From the NCBI RefSeq assembly GCF_046542825.1, contig NZ_JBKHAQ010000011.1, positions 1-41,768 on the forward strand: a DNA stretch of 41,768 nucleotides, written 5' to 3'. The translations under genes and the position numbers were made by a program. Numbering within the stretch: the first letter of the stretch is position 1; each line of letters opens with the position of its first letter. The stretch comes from Rhodosalinus sp046542825. GTDB taxonomy: Bacteria; Pseudomonadota; Alphaproteobacteria; Rhodobacterales; Rhodobacteraceae. The notes beneath the pieces were generated by a model. It worked only from the letters and a program-made list of their open reading frames with translations, ran no database searches and was not told where the DNA came from. Below are positions 32,116-39,864 of the stretch, piece by piece.

Positions 32116-33098
32116 GCGCAGCGCCCCAGAAAGCCAAGGCCGGCGCCGAGAAGATCGACGTCACTGTCGATGCCATCGTGCGCGTGAACGAACTCGTCAC
32201 CCGGTTCGAATTCGTGCGCAGCGACGGCCAGCCCTTTCCGCCCTTCTCAGCAGGCGCCCATACGGTGGTGGAGATGCAGGACGGCGACCGCACACGGCTG
32301 AACCCCTATTCGCTGATGTCCGATCCGGCCGACACGTCGCGTTACGCGATTTCCGTGCGCCGGGACGACCAAGGGCGTGGAGGATCGCTTTTCCTCCACA
32401 CCAAGGTCAAGGTCGGCGACCGTATGGTATTGAGCTACCCGGTGAACCTCTTCCCGCTGGATCTCCGCGCGCGCAAGCATGTCTTCATCGCCGGGGGCAT
32501 CGGGATCACGCCCTTCATGGCGATGATCGCCCAGCTGGAACACATGGGCGGGACGTGGGAGCTGCATTATGCTGCCCGCTCCCGCGCACTGGCCAGCTAT
32601 GCGGATGATCTCGTCGCCCGGCATCGCAACCGCGTGCATGTCCATTACGACGAAGAGGGCCAGGCCATCGCGCTGGAGGATCTGCTGGATGGCCAGGCGC
32701 TCGGCACGCATGTCTATGTCTGCGGACCCAAGGGAATGATCGAATGGGTGCACCGGACGGCGGAGGCGCATGGCTGGCCGGCCGAGAACGTGCACTCGGA
32801 GGAGTTTCTGGCGCCCCAGCCGGGCAAGCCCTTCGAGGTCCGGCTCTGCAAGTCCGACATCGTCATAAAGGTCGGCGAAAACGAGAGCCTTCTCGAGGCG
32901 ATGGAGCGCTGCGGGGTCGATGCGCCCTTCCTCTGCCGCGGCGGCGCCTGCGGGCAGTGCGAGACCGACGTGATCGAGGCCGACGGACGCTTCGATCATC
33001 GCGACCACTGGCTGGACGAGGAAGACCACGCCAGCGGCCGGAAGATCATGCCCTGCGTCAGCCGCTTCGTCGGCCCGACGCTCGTTCTGGACAGGTAG
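32112..33098 (+). CDS. dmmB: Dimethylamine monooxygenase reductase (phthalate-dioxygenase-reductase type)
   Basis: A 328-residue reductase that takes electrons from NAD(P)H through FMN and a [2Fe-2S] cluster to the oxygenase. The flavin motif is NPYSLMS (64-70), the nucleotide site GGIGITPFMAMI starts at 128, CGPKGMIEWV at 204, and the plant-type ferredoxin domain at the C-terminus has Cys275, Cys280, Cys283 and Cys315. This domain order (FMN, NAD, ferredoxin) is that of the PDR/VanB group. It lies between dmmA and dmmC and is coupled to dmmA. Confidence 0.93.
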   Translation: MSAAPQKAKAGAEKIDVTVDAIVRVNELVTRFEFVRSDGQPFPPFSAGAHTVVEMQDGDRTRLNPYSLMSDPADTSRYAISVRRDDQGRGGSLFLHTKVKVGDRMVLSYPVNLFPLDLRARKHVFIAGGIGITPFMAMIAQLEHMGGTWELHYAARSRALASYADDLVARHRNRVHVHYDEEGQAIALEDLLDGQALGTHVYVCGPKGMIEWVHRTAEAHGWPAENVHSEEFLAPQPGKPFEVRLCKSDIVIKVGENESLLEAMERCGVDAPFLCRGGACGQCETDVIEADGRFDHRDHWLDEEDHASGRKIMPCVSRFVGPTLVLDR

Positions 33099-33109
33099 GG
33101 GAGAAAGCC

Positions 33110-34177
33110 ATGACGATCCAATTCAACAAGGAAACGTTCCGCGACGATTACTCCTTCCGCAACTCGGACTGGGCGATCAGACGCTTCCCGTTCCCGTTCC
33201 ACGAAGACAGCTACATGTATTCCGTTAACATGGAGCAGCATCGCGGCGGACCCGAAGGGTCGGTCTACGAGAAACGCTTCGACGTGGACGAACACTATGT
33301 CTCGGAGATGGAGGACCGTGCCATCGTGCTCGCGGAGGATCCGCTGCGCTGTCAGTCGCTGCCGCACATGACGCTGGCCGGCTGGGACACGCTGGAACTC
33401 GTCATGGTGTCCAAGTCAGAGGATTACCCGGAACTGTTCGAGCTGCACCGCGACGGCAACCGCTGGCGCTGGATCAACAAGCCGCTCGGCATCGACCACA
33501 GCTTCACCTTCCTCGACGAGACCACGCTGCCCTGCGGGCCGCTGGAATACATCACCCGGCAGGCGCAGGGCGATTACGTTGTGCTCGATCAGCGGGGCGA
33601 CATGCTCTACATGGACGCGGGCATGGTGACGACGCAGGCCGACTGGAGCCTCGATTTCGACATCGGGATGGATTTCTTCGAGTGGCACGCACCCGTGCCG
33701 CTGGCGCACGAGATGGGCATCTTCAAGCGTGCGCTGAAATTCCTGCTCAACATCCAGCAGGGCGCGCCCGCGCGGCGGCTCAACTGGACGATGACGGTGA
33801 ACCCGCGGCTCGACACCAGCCCCGAGAACTATCACAAATGGGGCGTCCAGAAGACGACGCTCACGCCCGAGAACATCGGCGCCAAGCAGCATCTGCGGGT
33901 CGAATTGCAGACCTTCTACCGCCTGCCGCGCTCGAACGCGCTGCTGTTCCCGATCCGCTGCTACCTGATCGCGTTCCAAGACATCGTGACGGTGCCGAAA
34001 TGGGGCCGCCGCCTGCATCGGGTGATCCGCGACCTGCCGGATGAACTGGCGACCTACAAGGGGTTCATCGCCAACCGGCCGTTGATGCTGGACTATCTCG
34101 CCCGGCATGACGACGGTCTGCCCACCTCGCCTGGTGTGTGGCCGGATCTCGACACCGAACCGCCGCTGCAGAAATGA
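33110..34177 (+). CDS. dmmC: Dimethylamine monooxygenase, haem-dependent oxidative N-demethylase subunit (DUF3445)
   Basis: The 355-residue product belongs to the DUF3445 / haem-dependent oxidative N-demethylase family, the oxygen-activating subunit acting on dimethylamine. Recognisable segments are LGIDHSFTFLDE, MDFFEWHAPVPLAHEMGIFK, NWTMTVNPRLDTSPENYHKW, LRVELQTFYRLPRSNALLFP and IRCYLIAFQDIVTVPKWGRR. Several His, Lys and Asp residues in these blocks could line the haem pocket, but the ligand is not identifiable by eye. ATG 33110 follows gggaga and lies 11 bases after dmmB. The gene ends the dmmDABC unit and is convergent with the XRE-cupin regulator. Confidence 0.92.
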   Translation: MTIQFNKETFRDDYSFRNSDWAIRRFPFPFHEDSYMYSVNMEQHRGGPEGSVYEKRFDVDEHYVSEMEDRAIVLAEDPLRCQSLPHMTLAGWDTLELVMVSKSEDYPELFELHRDGNRWRWINKPLGIDHSFTFLDETTLPCGPLEYITRQAQGDYVVLDQRGDMLYMDAGMVTTQADWSLDFDIGMDFFEWHAPVPLAHEMGIFKRALKFLLNIQQGAPARRLNWTMTVNPRLDTSPENYHKWGVQKTTLTPENIGAKQHLRVELQTFYRLPRSNALLFPIRCYLIAFQDIVTVPKWGRRLHRVIRDLPDELATYKGFIANRPLMLDYLARHDDGLPTSPGVWPDLDTEPPLQK

Positions 34178-34182
34178 AGGAT

Positions 34183-34205
34183 CGGACCGCGCCGGTCGCG
34201 GTCCG
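34183..34205. terminator. Hairpin at the dmmC / XRE-cupin convergent junction
   Basis: A 9-bp perfect stem (CGGACCGCG 34183-34191 with CGCGGTCCG 34197-34205, loop CCGGT) lies 5 bases after the dmmC stop and 6 bases from the end of the convergent regulator gene. No T-tract is seen in either direction. Confidence 0.65.
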
Positions 34206-34211
34206 TCACAA

Positions 34212-34862
34212 TCAGGCCTTATGCTGCGGATAGCAGATGATCGAGAGGTACCGGATCGGCAGTTCCACCAACCGCTCAGGCCCGTGCGGGGCGTCGGCGT
34301 CGAAAAACAGCGTGTCGCCCGGTTCCAGCGGATAGATCGTCTTGCCGTGCAGGTAGTCGACCTTGCCTTCCAGCATGTAGATCATCTCGATCCCGCCATG
34401 CTGGAAGGTCTTGAAAGTGTCGGACTCGCTGGTCAGAGTCAGAAGGTAGGGCTCCACGATCACGCCGCTGGAATTGGATCCGATATGGCCCAGCAGGTTG
34501 TATTGATGGCCGGCCCGCGTGCCTTCGCGTTCGATCTCCACGCCCTGGCCGGCCTTGGTCAGGATCGCCTCGCGGTTCTCCTCGTAGCCTCGGAAGAACG
34601 CGGTCAGGGGAACCGACAGCGCGTTGGCCAGCGTCTGCAGCGTGGTCAGAGACGGCGAGGTGTTGCCGTTCTCGATCTTGGACAGCATGCCGATGGATAG
34701 CTCCGTCAGTTTCGACAGTTCGGCCACCGTGATGCCCTGCTGCTTGCGGAAGGCGCGGATCTCCCGCCCGATGGCCACCTCGAGCACCTTCTCGCGGTCC
34801 TCCTTGGTCCTGTGCGGGTCCTGCCGGAGCCTGGTCGTTGCAGGGGCATCGGATGCTGTCAT
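34212..34862 (-). CDS. XRE-family regulator with C-terminal cupin sensor domain
   Basis: A 216-residue one-component regulator. The N-terminal Cro/CI-type helix-turn-helix spans about residues 30-90 (IRAFRKQQGITVAELSKLTE, then LSIGMLSKIENGNTSPSLTT). The C-terminal cupin barrel (about 130-212) has MIYMLEGKVDYLHGKTIYPL and EPGDTLFFDADAPHGPE, with His/Glu positions that could bind metal or ligand. Proteins of this kind often control amine and polyamine catabolism. It sits between dmmDABC and the GlxA-type regulator and is divergent from the latter. Two TGTCAAT direct repeats 21 bases apart lie in that divergent gap. Target genes are inferred from context. Confidence 0.88.
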   Translation of the reverse strand: MTASDAPATTRLRQDPHRTKEDREKVLEVAIGREIRAFRKQQGITVAELSKLTELSIGMLSKIENGNTSPSLTTLQTLANALSVPLTAFFRGYEENREAILTKAGQGVEIEREGTRAGHQYNLLGHIGSNSSGVIVEPYLLTLTSESDTFKTFQHGGIEMIYMLEGKVDYLHGKTIYPLEPGDTLFFDADAPHGPERLVELPIRYLSIICYPQHKA

Positions 34863-34929
34863 ATTGGATCCTCGGACTGTTGAAACGTCGGCACTCTGTC
34901 GGCAACGCGATGACTCCAGCCAGCATTCC

Positions 34930-34957
34930 TGTCAATAAATTTTTTTTTCTTGTCAAT
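34930..34957. promoter_or_regulatory. TGTCAAT direct repeats in the divergent regulator promoter
   Basis: Two copies of TGTCAAT (34930-34936 and 34951-34957) are exactly 21 bases apart, so they lie on the same face of the helix. The spacer contains an unusual run of T residues. A related CCTGTCAAC occurs in the tmm promoter at 13390. One of the two flanking regulator genes is the likely binder. Confidence 0.5.
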
Positions 34958-34992
34958 GAAGGGCGTCCAAGGAGCGCGCGGGAAAAGGGCAC

Positions 34993-35982
34993 ATGACGAC
35001 ACGTATAGGCTTCCTCCTGTTTCCCGGTTTCCCGATGGCCTGCCTGACCTCGGTCATCGAGCCCCTGCGCGCGGCGAACGAGATTTCCGGCACGCGGTCC
35101 TTTGAATGGCGCCTGATCGCGGAAGGGGAAAGGCGGGTCTTCTCGAGCGCGGGCATTGCCTTCGAGAGCGACGCGGCGTTGGGCGACGGGGAAGACCTCG
35201 ACTATCTGCTGCTGCTCTCCGCGCCGGGTTCTCGTTTCGTCAATCCGCGCTCCGCCGCGCTTCTGCGCATGCTCGACCGGCACGGTACGACGGTGGGCGC
35301 GATCAGCGGCGGGGTTTTTCCGCTTGTCCGCAGCGGAGTGGTGCGCGGCGAGACGCTGTCGGTGCATTGGTGCTACGAGGCGGCTTTCGCGGCGGAATTT
35401 CCCGAAATTCGCCGAAGCGACGAGGTGATCGAGGTTTCCGAACGCCGCATCACCGCATCCGGCGCGGCCGCTGCTTTCGACGTCGCGCTGAGGCTGATCG
35501 ACACCGCGCTCGGACCGGGGGTGGCGGACGAGGTGGCGTGCTGGTTCCAGCACCCGATGATGCGCAAGGCCGGCGTGCGCCAGACCTTGCCGCTGCGCCA
35601 GACGGCGGAGTCCGGAAAGGAGCTGTCGCCGCTGGTGGCGCGCGCCATCCGGATCTTTGCCGAGGATCTGGCCGCGCCCGCGACCGTGGCCGATGTCGCG
35701 GAGCGGCTCAACATCACGCCGCGGCACCTGGAGCGGAGCTTCAAGCAGGCGACCGGGCAGAACCCCACCGCCTATTTCCGGCATCTGCGGATGCAGGCGG
35801 CGCGGCAGATCGTCATGTATACCAATGACAGCATCGCCGACGTGGCCGCGGCGGTGGGCTATGCAAATACCCGCCCCTTCGTCAGACAGTATCGCGATGC
35901 GTTCGGCCTGACCCCGCAGGAGGACCGCAAGCGGATCAACCTCTACCGGACGGAAGGCAACCTGCCGGTGCCCTCCGTGTGA
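34993..35982 (+). CDS. GlxA-family transcriptional regulator (DJ-1/PfpI domain plus AraC HTH)
   Basis: A 329-residue regulator with an N-terminal class I amidotransferase-like domain (IGFLLFPGFPMACLTSVIEP to about residue 190) and a C-terminal AraC double helix-turn-helix (about 215-315: TVADVAERLNITPRHLERSF, then DSIADVAAAVGYANTRPFVR). The usual Cys of the amidotransferase elbow is replaced (GAISGGVFPL), so that domain senses a ligand rather than catalysing. Relatives control glycine betaine, carnitine or methylamine breakdown. It is convergent with mgdD with zero intergenic bases, and the two stop codons form TGATCA. The 21-bp-spaced repeats upstream of mgdA fit an AraC-type binding site. 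Confidence 0.9.
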   Translation: MTTRIGFLLFPGFPMACLTSVIEPLRAANEISGTRSFEWRLIAEGERRVFSSAGIAFESDAALGDGEDLDYLLLLSAPGSRFVNPRSAALLRMLDRHGTTVGAISGGVFPLVRSGVVRGETLSVHWCYEAAFAAEFPEIRRSDEVIEVSERRITASGAAAAFDVALRLIDTALGPGVADEVACWFQHPMMRKAGVRQTLPLRQTAESGKELSPLVARAIRIFAEDLAAPATVADVAERLNITPRHLERSFKQATGQNPTAYFRHLRMQAARQIVMYTNDSIADVAAAVGYANTRPFVRQYRDAFGLTPQEDRKRINLYRTEGNLPVPSV

Positions 35983-36543
35983 TCAATGGGCCGACCGCAT
36001 GGCGGTCATCAGCGCGTGGTGCAGCGACCCCGCGGCCGACCGCGGACCCAGGATCGAGAGGTGCTTGGGCGTCCGGCAGATCAGGAAACAGCCCAGGTGG
36101 TCGATGGATGTGCGCACCGCCTCGCCACCGGCGTAGCTGCGGATATCGGCGGGGCAGAGACGCTCCAGAACCTCGGCCAGACCGTCGCCTGTGAGGTCGA
36201 ACCGGCACCAGGCGTCGGTCTGTTCGGTCACACTGGCGACCCCCTTGGCGCGCCCGGCCAGCTGCGCGGCCAGATCCGGATCGGCGTCATATGGCGCGTC
36301 CATCATCCACTGGTCGGGCCCCATCCAGAAGGCCGAGACGGCGCCTCCGCAATGCCGGGCCGGGGCAGGGGGCGGCTCGCCCAGAAGGTCGGTCAGCATC
36401 GCGGCCGTCTCGTTTTCCCGTCCGAGCCGTGCCGCGACGGAGGCCAGAGCGCGATCGGTTACCTCGGTCAGGGTCACCGGACCATGGGTTTCGCGGACCG
36501 CCTCGGCCCGACCGAGCGGCGTTATCGGTGACAGGTCATGCAC
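35983..36543 (-). CDS. mgdD: N-methylglutamate dehydrogenase (sarcosine-oxidase-like) gamma subunit
   Basis: The 186-residue protein matches the gamma subunit (SoxG) of heterotetrameric sarcosine oxidase-type enzymes, a GcvT-like structural partner: SPITPLGRAEAVRETHGPVT, SAFWMGPDQWMMDAP, SVTEQTDAWCRFDLTGDGLA and RTSIDHLGCFLICRTPKHLS are typical. A GTG at 36543, 8 bases inside the end of the alpha-subunit gene, is the most likely start; the ATG at 36594 would give a longer product with no ribosome binding site. The choice of MgdD over SoxG is from context: gmaS and mgsABC are in the same locus, while glyA, usual beside sarcosine oxidase, is absent. It closes the mgdABCD operon. Confidence 0.85.
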   Translation of the reverse strand: MHDLSPITPLGRAEAVRETHGPVTLTEVTDRALASVAARLGRENETAAMLTDLLGEPPPAPARHCGGAVSAFWMGPDQWMMDAPYDADPDLAAQLAGRAKGVASVTEQTDAWCRFDLTGDGLAEVLERLCPADIRSYAGGEAVRTSIDHLGCFLICRTPKHLSILGPRSAAGSLHHALMTAMRSAH

Positions 36544-39500
36544 GGAGACGTTCCCCCTCTGGATCGACGAAATGAGGGCTGACCACTTCGACATCGTGGT
36601 CCTCCCCGGTCAGCGGGCTGACGAGGCGGACGATCTCGCCGATCCGGGCGTCGCCGGATTTCAGGAAACCGATGCCGATATGGCAGCCCAGATTGGGCGA
36701 GTAGCAGGCCGAGGTGACGTAGCCCTGGTCATGCGCCGCATCGACCGGCGCGCCCTTCGTCATCAGATGCGCACCGGCCGGCACCTTGTGCGTTGCATCG
36801 ACCGGCCGGAAGCCCACGAGCTTCAGCGCGTCCGCCTCGTTGAGCCCTTCGCGCTCCGACAGGGTGGAGCCGATAGCGTCCTTCTTCTTCGACACCATCC
36901 GCCCCATGCCGAGGTTGAGCGCGGTCGTCGTGCCGTTCAGCTCGTTGCCCGCGGCATGGCCCTTCTCGATGCGCATGACGCCAAGCGCCTCGGTGCCATA
37001 GGGCACCACGCCGAACTCCTCGCCCGCCTGCATCATCCGTCGGATCAGCGCGTCGCCGTAGCGCGTCGGCACGGCGATCTCGAAGGCGAGTTCGCCCGAG
37101 AACGAAATCCGGAAGAGCCGGGCGCGCAGGCCGCCGCAGACCGTGATCTCGCCGCAGGACATGAAGGGGAAGCCCTCGTTGGAGATGTCGAACTCCGGAT
37201 CCACGATCTTCTGCAGCAGCTTGCGGGAATTGGGACCCGCCACGGCGAATTGCGCCCAGGCCTCGGTCGTGGAGATGAGCTGCACGTCGAGGTCCGGGAA
37301 GAGGCACTGACGCACGAACTCCATGTGACGGTAGACCGGCACGGCGTTGGCGGTCGTGGTGGTGACCACGAAGTGGTCTTCCGCCAGCCGCGCCGCGGTG
37401 CCGTCATCCATGGCGATGCCGTCCTCGCGCAGCATCAGCCCGTAGCGGGTCCTGCCGACGGCCAGCTTTGCGAAGCCGTTGCAGTAGATGCGGTTCAGAA
37501 ACTCCGCCGCATCGGTGCCCTGCACATCCACCTTGCCCAGCGTGGTCACGTCGCAGATGCCGACCGAGTTGCGGGTCTGAAGCACCTCGCGGTCGACGCT
37601 CTGACGCCAATGCGTCTCGCCGGGCTTCGGGAACCACTGCGCCCGCAGCCAGAGCCCCACCTCGACGAAGGTCGCGCCCTGTTCCTCGGCCCATTTGTGG
37701 CTGGGCGTCTTGCGGACGGGGCGGAAATCCTCGTCGCGCGAGCGGCCGGCCAGAACGCCCAGGGCGGTGGGCGTGTAGGGCGGGCGGAACATGGTGGTGC
37801 CCACGCCGGGGATCGACTTGCCGGCGACTTCGGCCATGATGGCCAGCCCGGCCATGTTGGATGTCTTGCCCTGGTCGGTGGCCATGCCCAGCGTGGTGTA
37901 TCGTTTCAGATGCTCGACCGAGACAAAGTTCTCCTGATGCGCGAGCACCACGTCCTTGGCGGTCACGTCGTTCTGCTGGTCGACCCAGGCCCGCGTCGCG
38001 CCGGCGACATGCCAGAAGGCCGTGATCCGCACCGGCGCGTCCTCTGCCTGCGGCAGGTCGGCGGCCGCGGCGGTCATGCCGAGATCGGACAGCGCCTGCC
38101 GTGCCGTCTCCGCGCCGGAGGTGAGCGCCGCATGCGTGCTGAACGCGCCCTGCGCCGCGCCCGCGGGGGTCAGGCCCGGGGGCAGGGTGCCCCCCGGCAC
38201 GAAGGCCGCGATGGCCTCGTCCCAGACCGGCCGGCCGCGCTGGTGGCAGGTCAGGTGCACGTTCGGGTTCCACCCGCCCGAGACACCGAGGGCACCGCAC
38301 TCGATTTGGCGAAAATCGCCCGTGGCGAGGCGCACAGTGATCCGCTTCAGGCCCAGCCGCCCGGCGGTGTCGGTGACGACGGCGCCCGAGAGCACCTCGT
38401 AATCGGGGTTGTCCGGCTGACCTGGGCGGGTGTCGATCACGGCGGCGACCGTCACGCCGCGGGCGTGGAGATCGGCCGCCGTCCTGTGCCCGTCGTCGTT
38501 GTTGGTGAAGATCGCCACGCGCTGCGCAGGGCAGACGGCCCAGCGGTTGGCATAGGCCCGCAGCGCGCCGGCCAGCATGATCCCCGGCCGGTCGTTGTTC
38601 TGGAAGACGATCGGCCGCTCGGTCGCGCCGGCGGCGAGGATCGCGCGCTTTGAATAGACCCGCCACAGGATCTGGCGCGGCTTGCCGGGCAGGGGCTGGG
38701 CAAGGTGGTCGCTGACCCGCTCGACCACGCCGTAGATGCCGTGGTCATAGGCGCCGATCACCGTGCTGCGGGTCATCACCCGCACATTCGGCAGGGTCCG
38801 CAGCTCCGCCGCCGCCTGCGCGGCCCAGGTCGCGCCCGTGTCATGGCCGAGCGCGAGGGTTTCGGAATTGAGCCGCCCGCCGGGCAGGAAATCCTCGTCC
38901 GCCAGGATCACCCGAGCGCCGGAGCGCCCGGCGGTCAGCGCCGCCGCCAGCCCGGTCGGGCCCGCCCCGATGACCAGCAGATCGCAATGCAGGAAGCCCT
39001 TGTCGTAGGCATCGGGGTCCGGGCGATGGCTGAGCGTGCCAAGGCCGGCCGCCTTGCGGATCAGCGGCTCGTAGACCTTTTCCCAGAAGGCTGCGGGCCA
39101 CATGAAGGTCTTGTAGTAGAAGCCTGCGGCAAGAAAGCCGGACAGCCGGTCGTTGATCGCCATCGCGTCGAACGCGAGTGACGGCCAGCGGTTCTGCGAC
39201 TGCGCCGTGAGCCCGTCGAAGAGTTCTGTCGTGGTGGCGCGGGTGTTCGGCTCCTGCCGAGCCCCGCTGCGCAGTTCGACGATGGCATTGGGCTCTTCCG
39301 ACCCGGCGCTCAGCGGGCCGCGCGGGCGGTGATACTTGAAGGAGCGCCCCATCAGCCGCACGCCGTTGGCCAGCAGGGCAGAGGCCAGCGTATCGCCGGC
39401 ATAGCCCGTGTAGCTGCGCCCGTCGAAGCGGAATTTCAACACCTGACCGCGGTCGATCAGACCGCCGCGCAGCCGCGTGTCGGCCGGGCCGGCGGCCACG

Positions 39501-39568
39501 CCCGACATGCCCCGCGCGTCGAAGTGCAGCGTGCCCGCGCCGCCGTTCCGGATGTGGGTATCGGTCAT
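36536..39568 (-). CDS. mgdC: N-methylglutamate dehydrogenase (sarcosine-oxidase-like) alpha subunit
   Basis: This 1010-residue subunit has three parts. An N-terminal 2Fe-2S-like fold (about 40-100: RSYTGYAGDTLASALLANGV) is followed by a dinucleotide-binding disulfide-reductase-like domain with LLVIGAGPTGLAAALTAGRS from residue 198 and RAILAAGATERPIVFQNNDR. The C-terminal GcvT-type folate domain spans about 610-1000, with LQTRNSVGICDVTTLGKVDV and FRISFSGELAFEIAVPTRYG. In the holoenzyme it receives the imine or formaldehyde unit and loads it on THF. The ATG overlaps the mgdB stop by 4 bases. N-methylglutamate as substrate is inferred from the locus; by sequence alone it could be sarcosine. Confidence 0.88.
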   Translation of the reverse strand: MTDTHIRNGGAGTLHFDARGMSGVAAGPADTRLRGGLIDRGQVLKFRFDGRSYTGYAGDTLASALLANGVRLMGRSFKYHRPRGPLSAGSEEPNAIVELRSGARQEPNTRATTTELFDGLTAQSQNRWPSLAFDAMAINDRLSGFLAAGFYYKTFMWPAAFWEKVYEPLIRKAAGLGTLSHRPDPDAYDKGFLHCDLLVIGAGPTGLAAALTAGRSGARVILADEDFLPGGRLNSETLALGHDTGATWAAQAAAELRTLPNVRVMTRSTVIGAYDHGIYGVVERVSDHLAQPLPGKPRQILWRVYSKRAILAAGATERPIVFQNNDRPGIMLAGALRAYANRWAVCPAQRVAIFTNNDDGHRTAADLHARGVTVAAVIDTRPGQPDNPDYEVLSGAVVTDTAGRLGLKRITVRLATGDFRQIECGALGVSGGWNPNVHLTCHQRGRPVWDEAIAAFVPGGTLPPGLTPAGAAQGAFSTHAALTSGAETARQALSDLGMTAAAADLPQAEDAPVRITAFWHVAGATRAWVDQQNDVTAKDVVLAHQENFVSVEHLKRYTTLGMATDQGKTSNMAGLAIMAEVAGKSIPGVGTTMFRPPYTPTALGVLAGRSRDEDFRPVRKTPSHKWAEEQGATFVEVGLWLRAQWFPKPGETHWRQSVDREVLQTRNSVGICDVTTLGKVDVQGTDAAEFLNRIYCNGFAKLAVGRTRYGLMLREDGIAMDDGTAARLAEDHFVVTTTTANAVPVYRHMEFVRQCLFPDLDVQLISTTEAWAQFAVAGPNSRKLLQKIVDPEFDISNEGFPFMSCGEITVCGGLRARLFRISFSGELAFEIAVPTRYGDALIRRMMQAGEEFGVVPYGTEALGVMRIEKGHAAGNELNGTTTALNLGMGRMVSKKKDAIGSTLSEREGLNEADALKLVGFRPVDATHKVPAGAHLMTKGAPVDAAHDQGYVTSACYSPNLGCHIGIGFLKSGDARIGEIVRLVSPLTGEDHDVEVVSPHFVDPEGERLRA

Positions 39569-39852
39569 CTGGAACGTCCTTCCCGGCGGGCCACGTCGCG
39601 GGCCAGCTCGACAGATGTGATCTCGTGCGTGGTGGTGTCGCGCGTCACCACGAGCCAGGAGCGGTCGCCCTGTTCGTGGAACCACAGCTCGCGGTGCGGG
39701 CCGGCCGGGTTGTCGCGCAGATATCCGTACTCGACGAACTGCGCCAGCGCGCCCTCGGCCTGCCAATCGGGCCGGTGGATGAGCGCGGCGTCGCCCTTGT
39801 AGACGAATTCAGCGGCGTCGCGCGGCCCGAGAAGGGGATGGTCGATCAGCAT
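39565..39852 (-). CDS. mgdB: N-methylglutamate dehydrogenase (sarcosine-oxidase-like) delta subunit without zinc site
   Basis: A 95-residue protein of the SoxD family, recognised by EFVYKGDAALIHRPD, AQFVEYGYLRDNPAGPHREL and WFHEQGDRSWLVVTRDT. In sarcosine oxidase SoxD the N-terminal CPxCG pair and later His/Cys bind zinc; here the start reads MLIDHPLLGPRD and the whole protein has no cysteine, so zinc binding as in SoxD is impossible. This divergence supports N-methylglutamate dehydrogenase or another specialised form. It is 12 bases after mgdA and overlaps mgdC. Confidence 0.86.
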   Translation of the reverse strand: MLIDHPLLGPRDAAEFVYKGDAALIHRPDWQAEGALAQFVEYGYLRDNPAGPHRELWFHEQGDRSWLVVTRDTTTHEITSVELARDVARREGRSR

Positions 39853-39864
39853 GTCGGGATCCTC

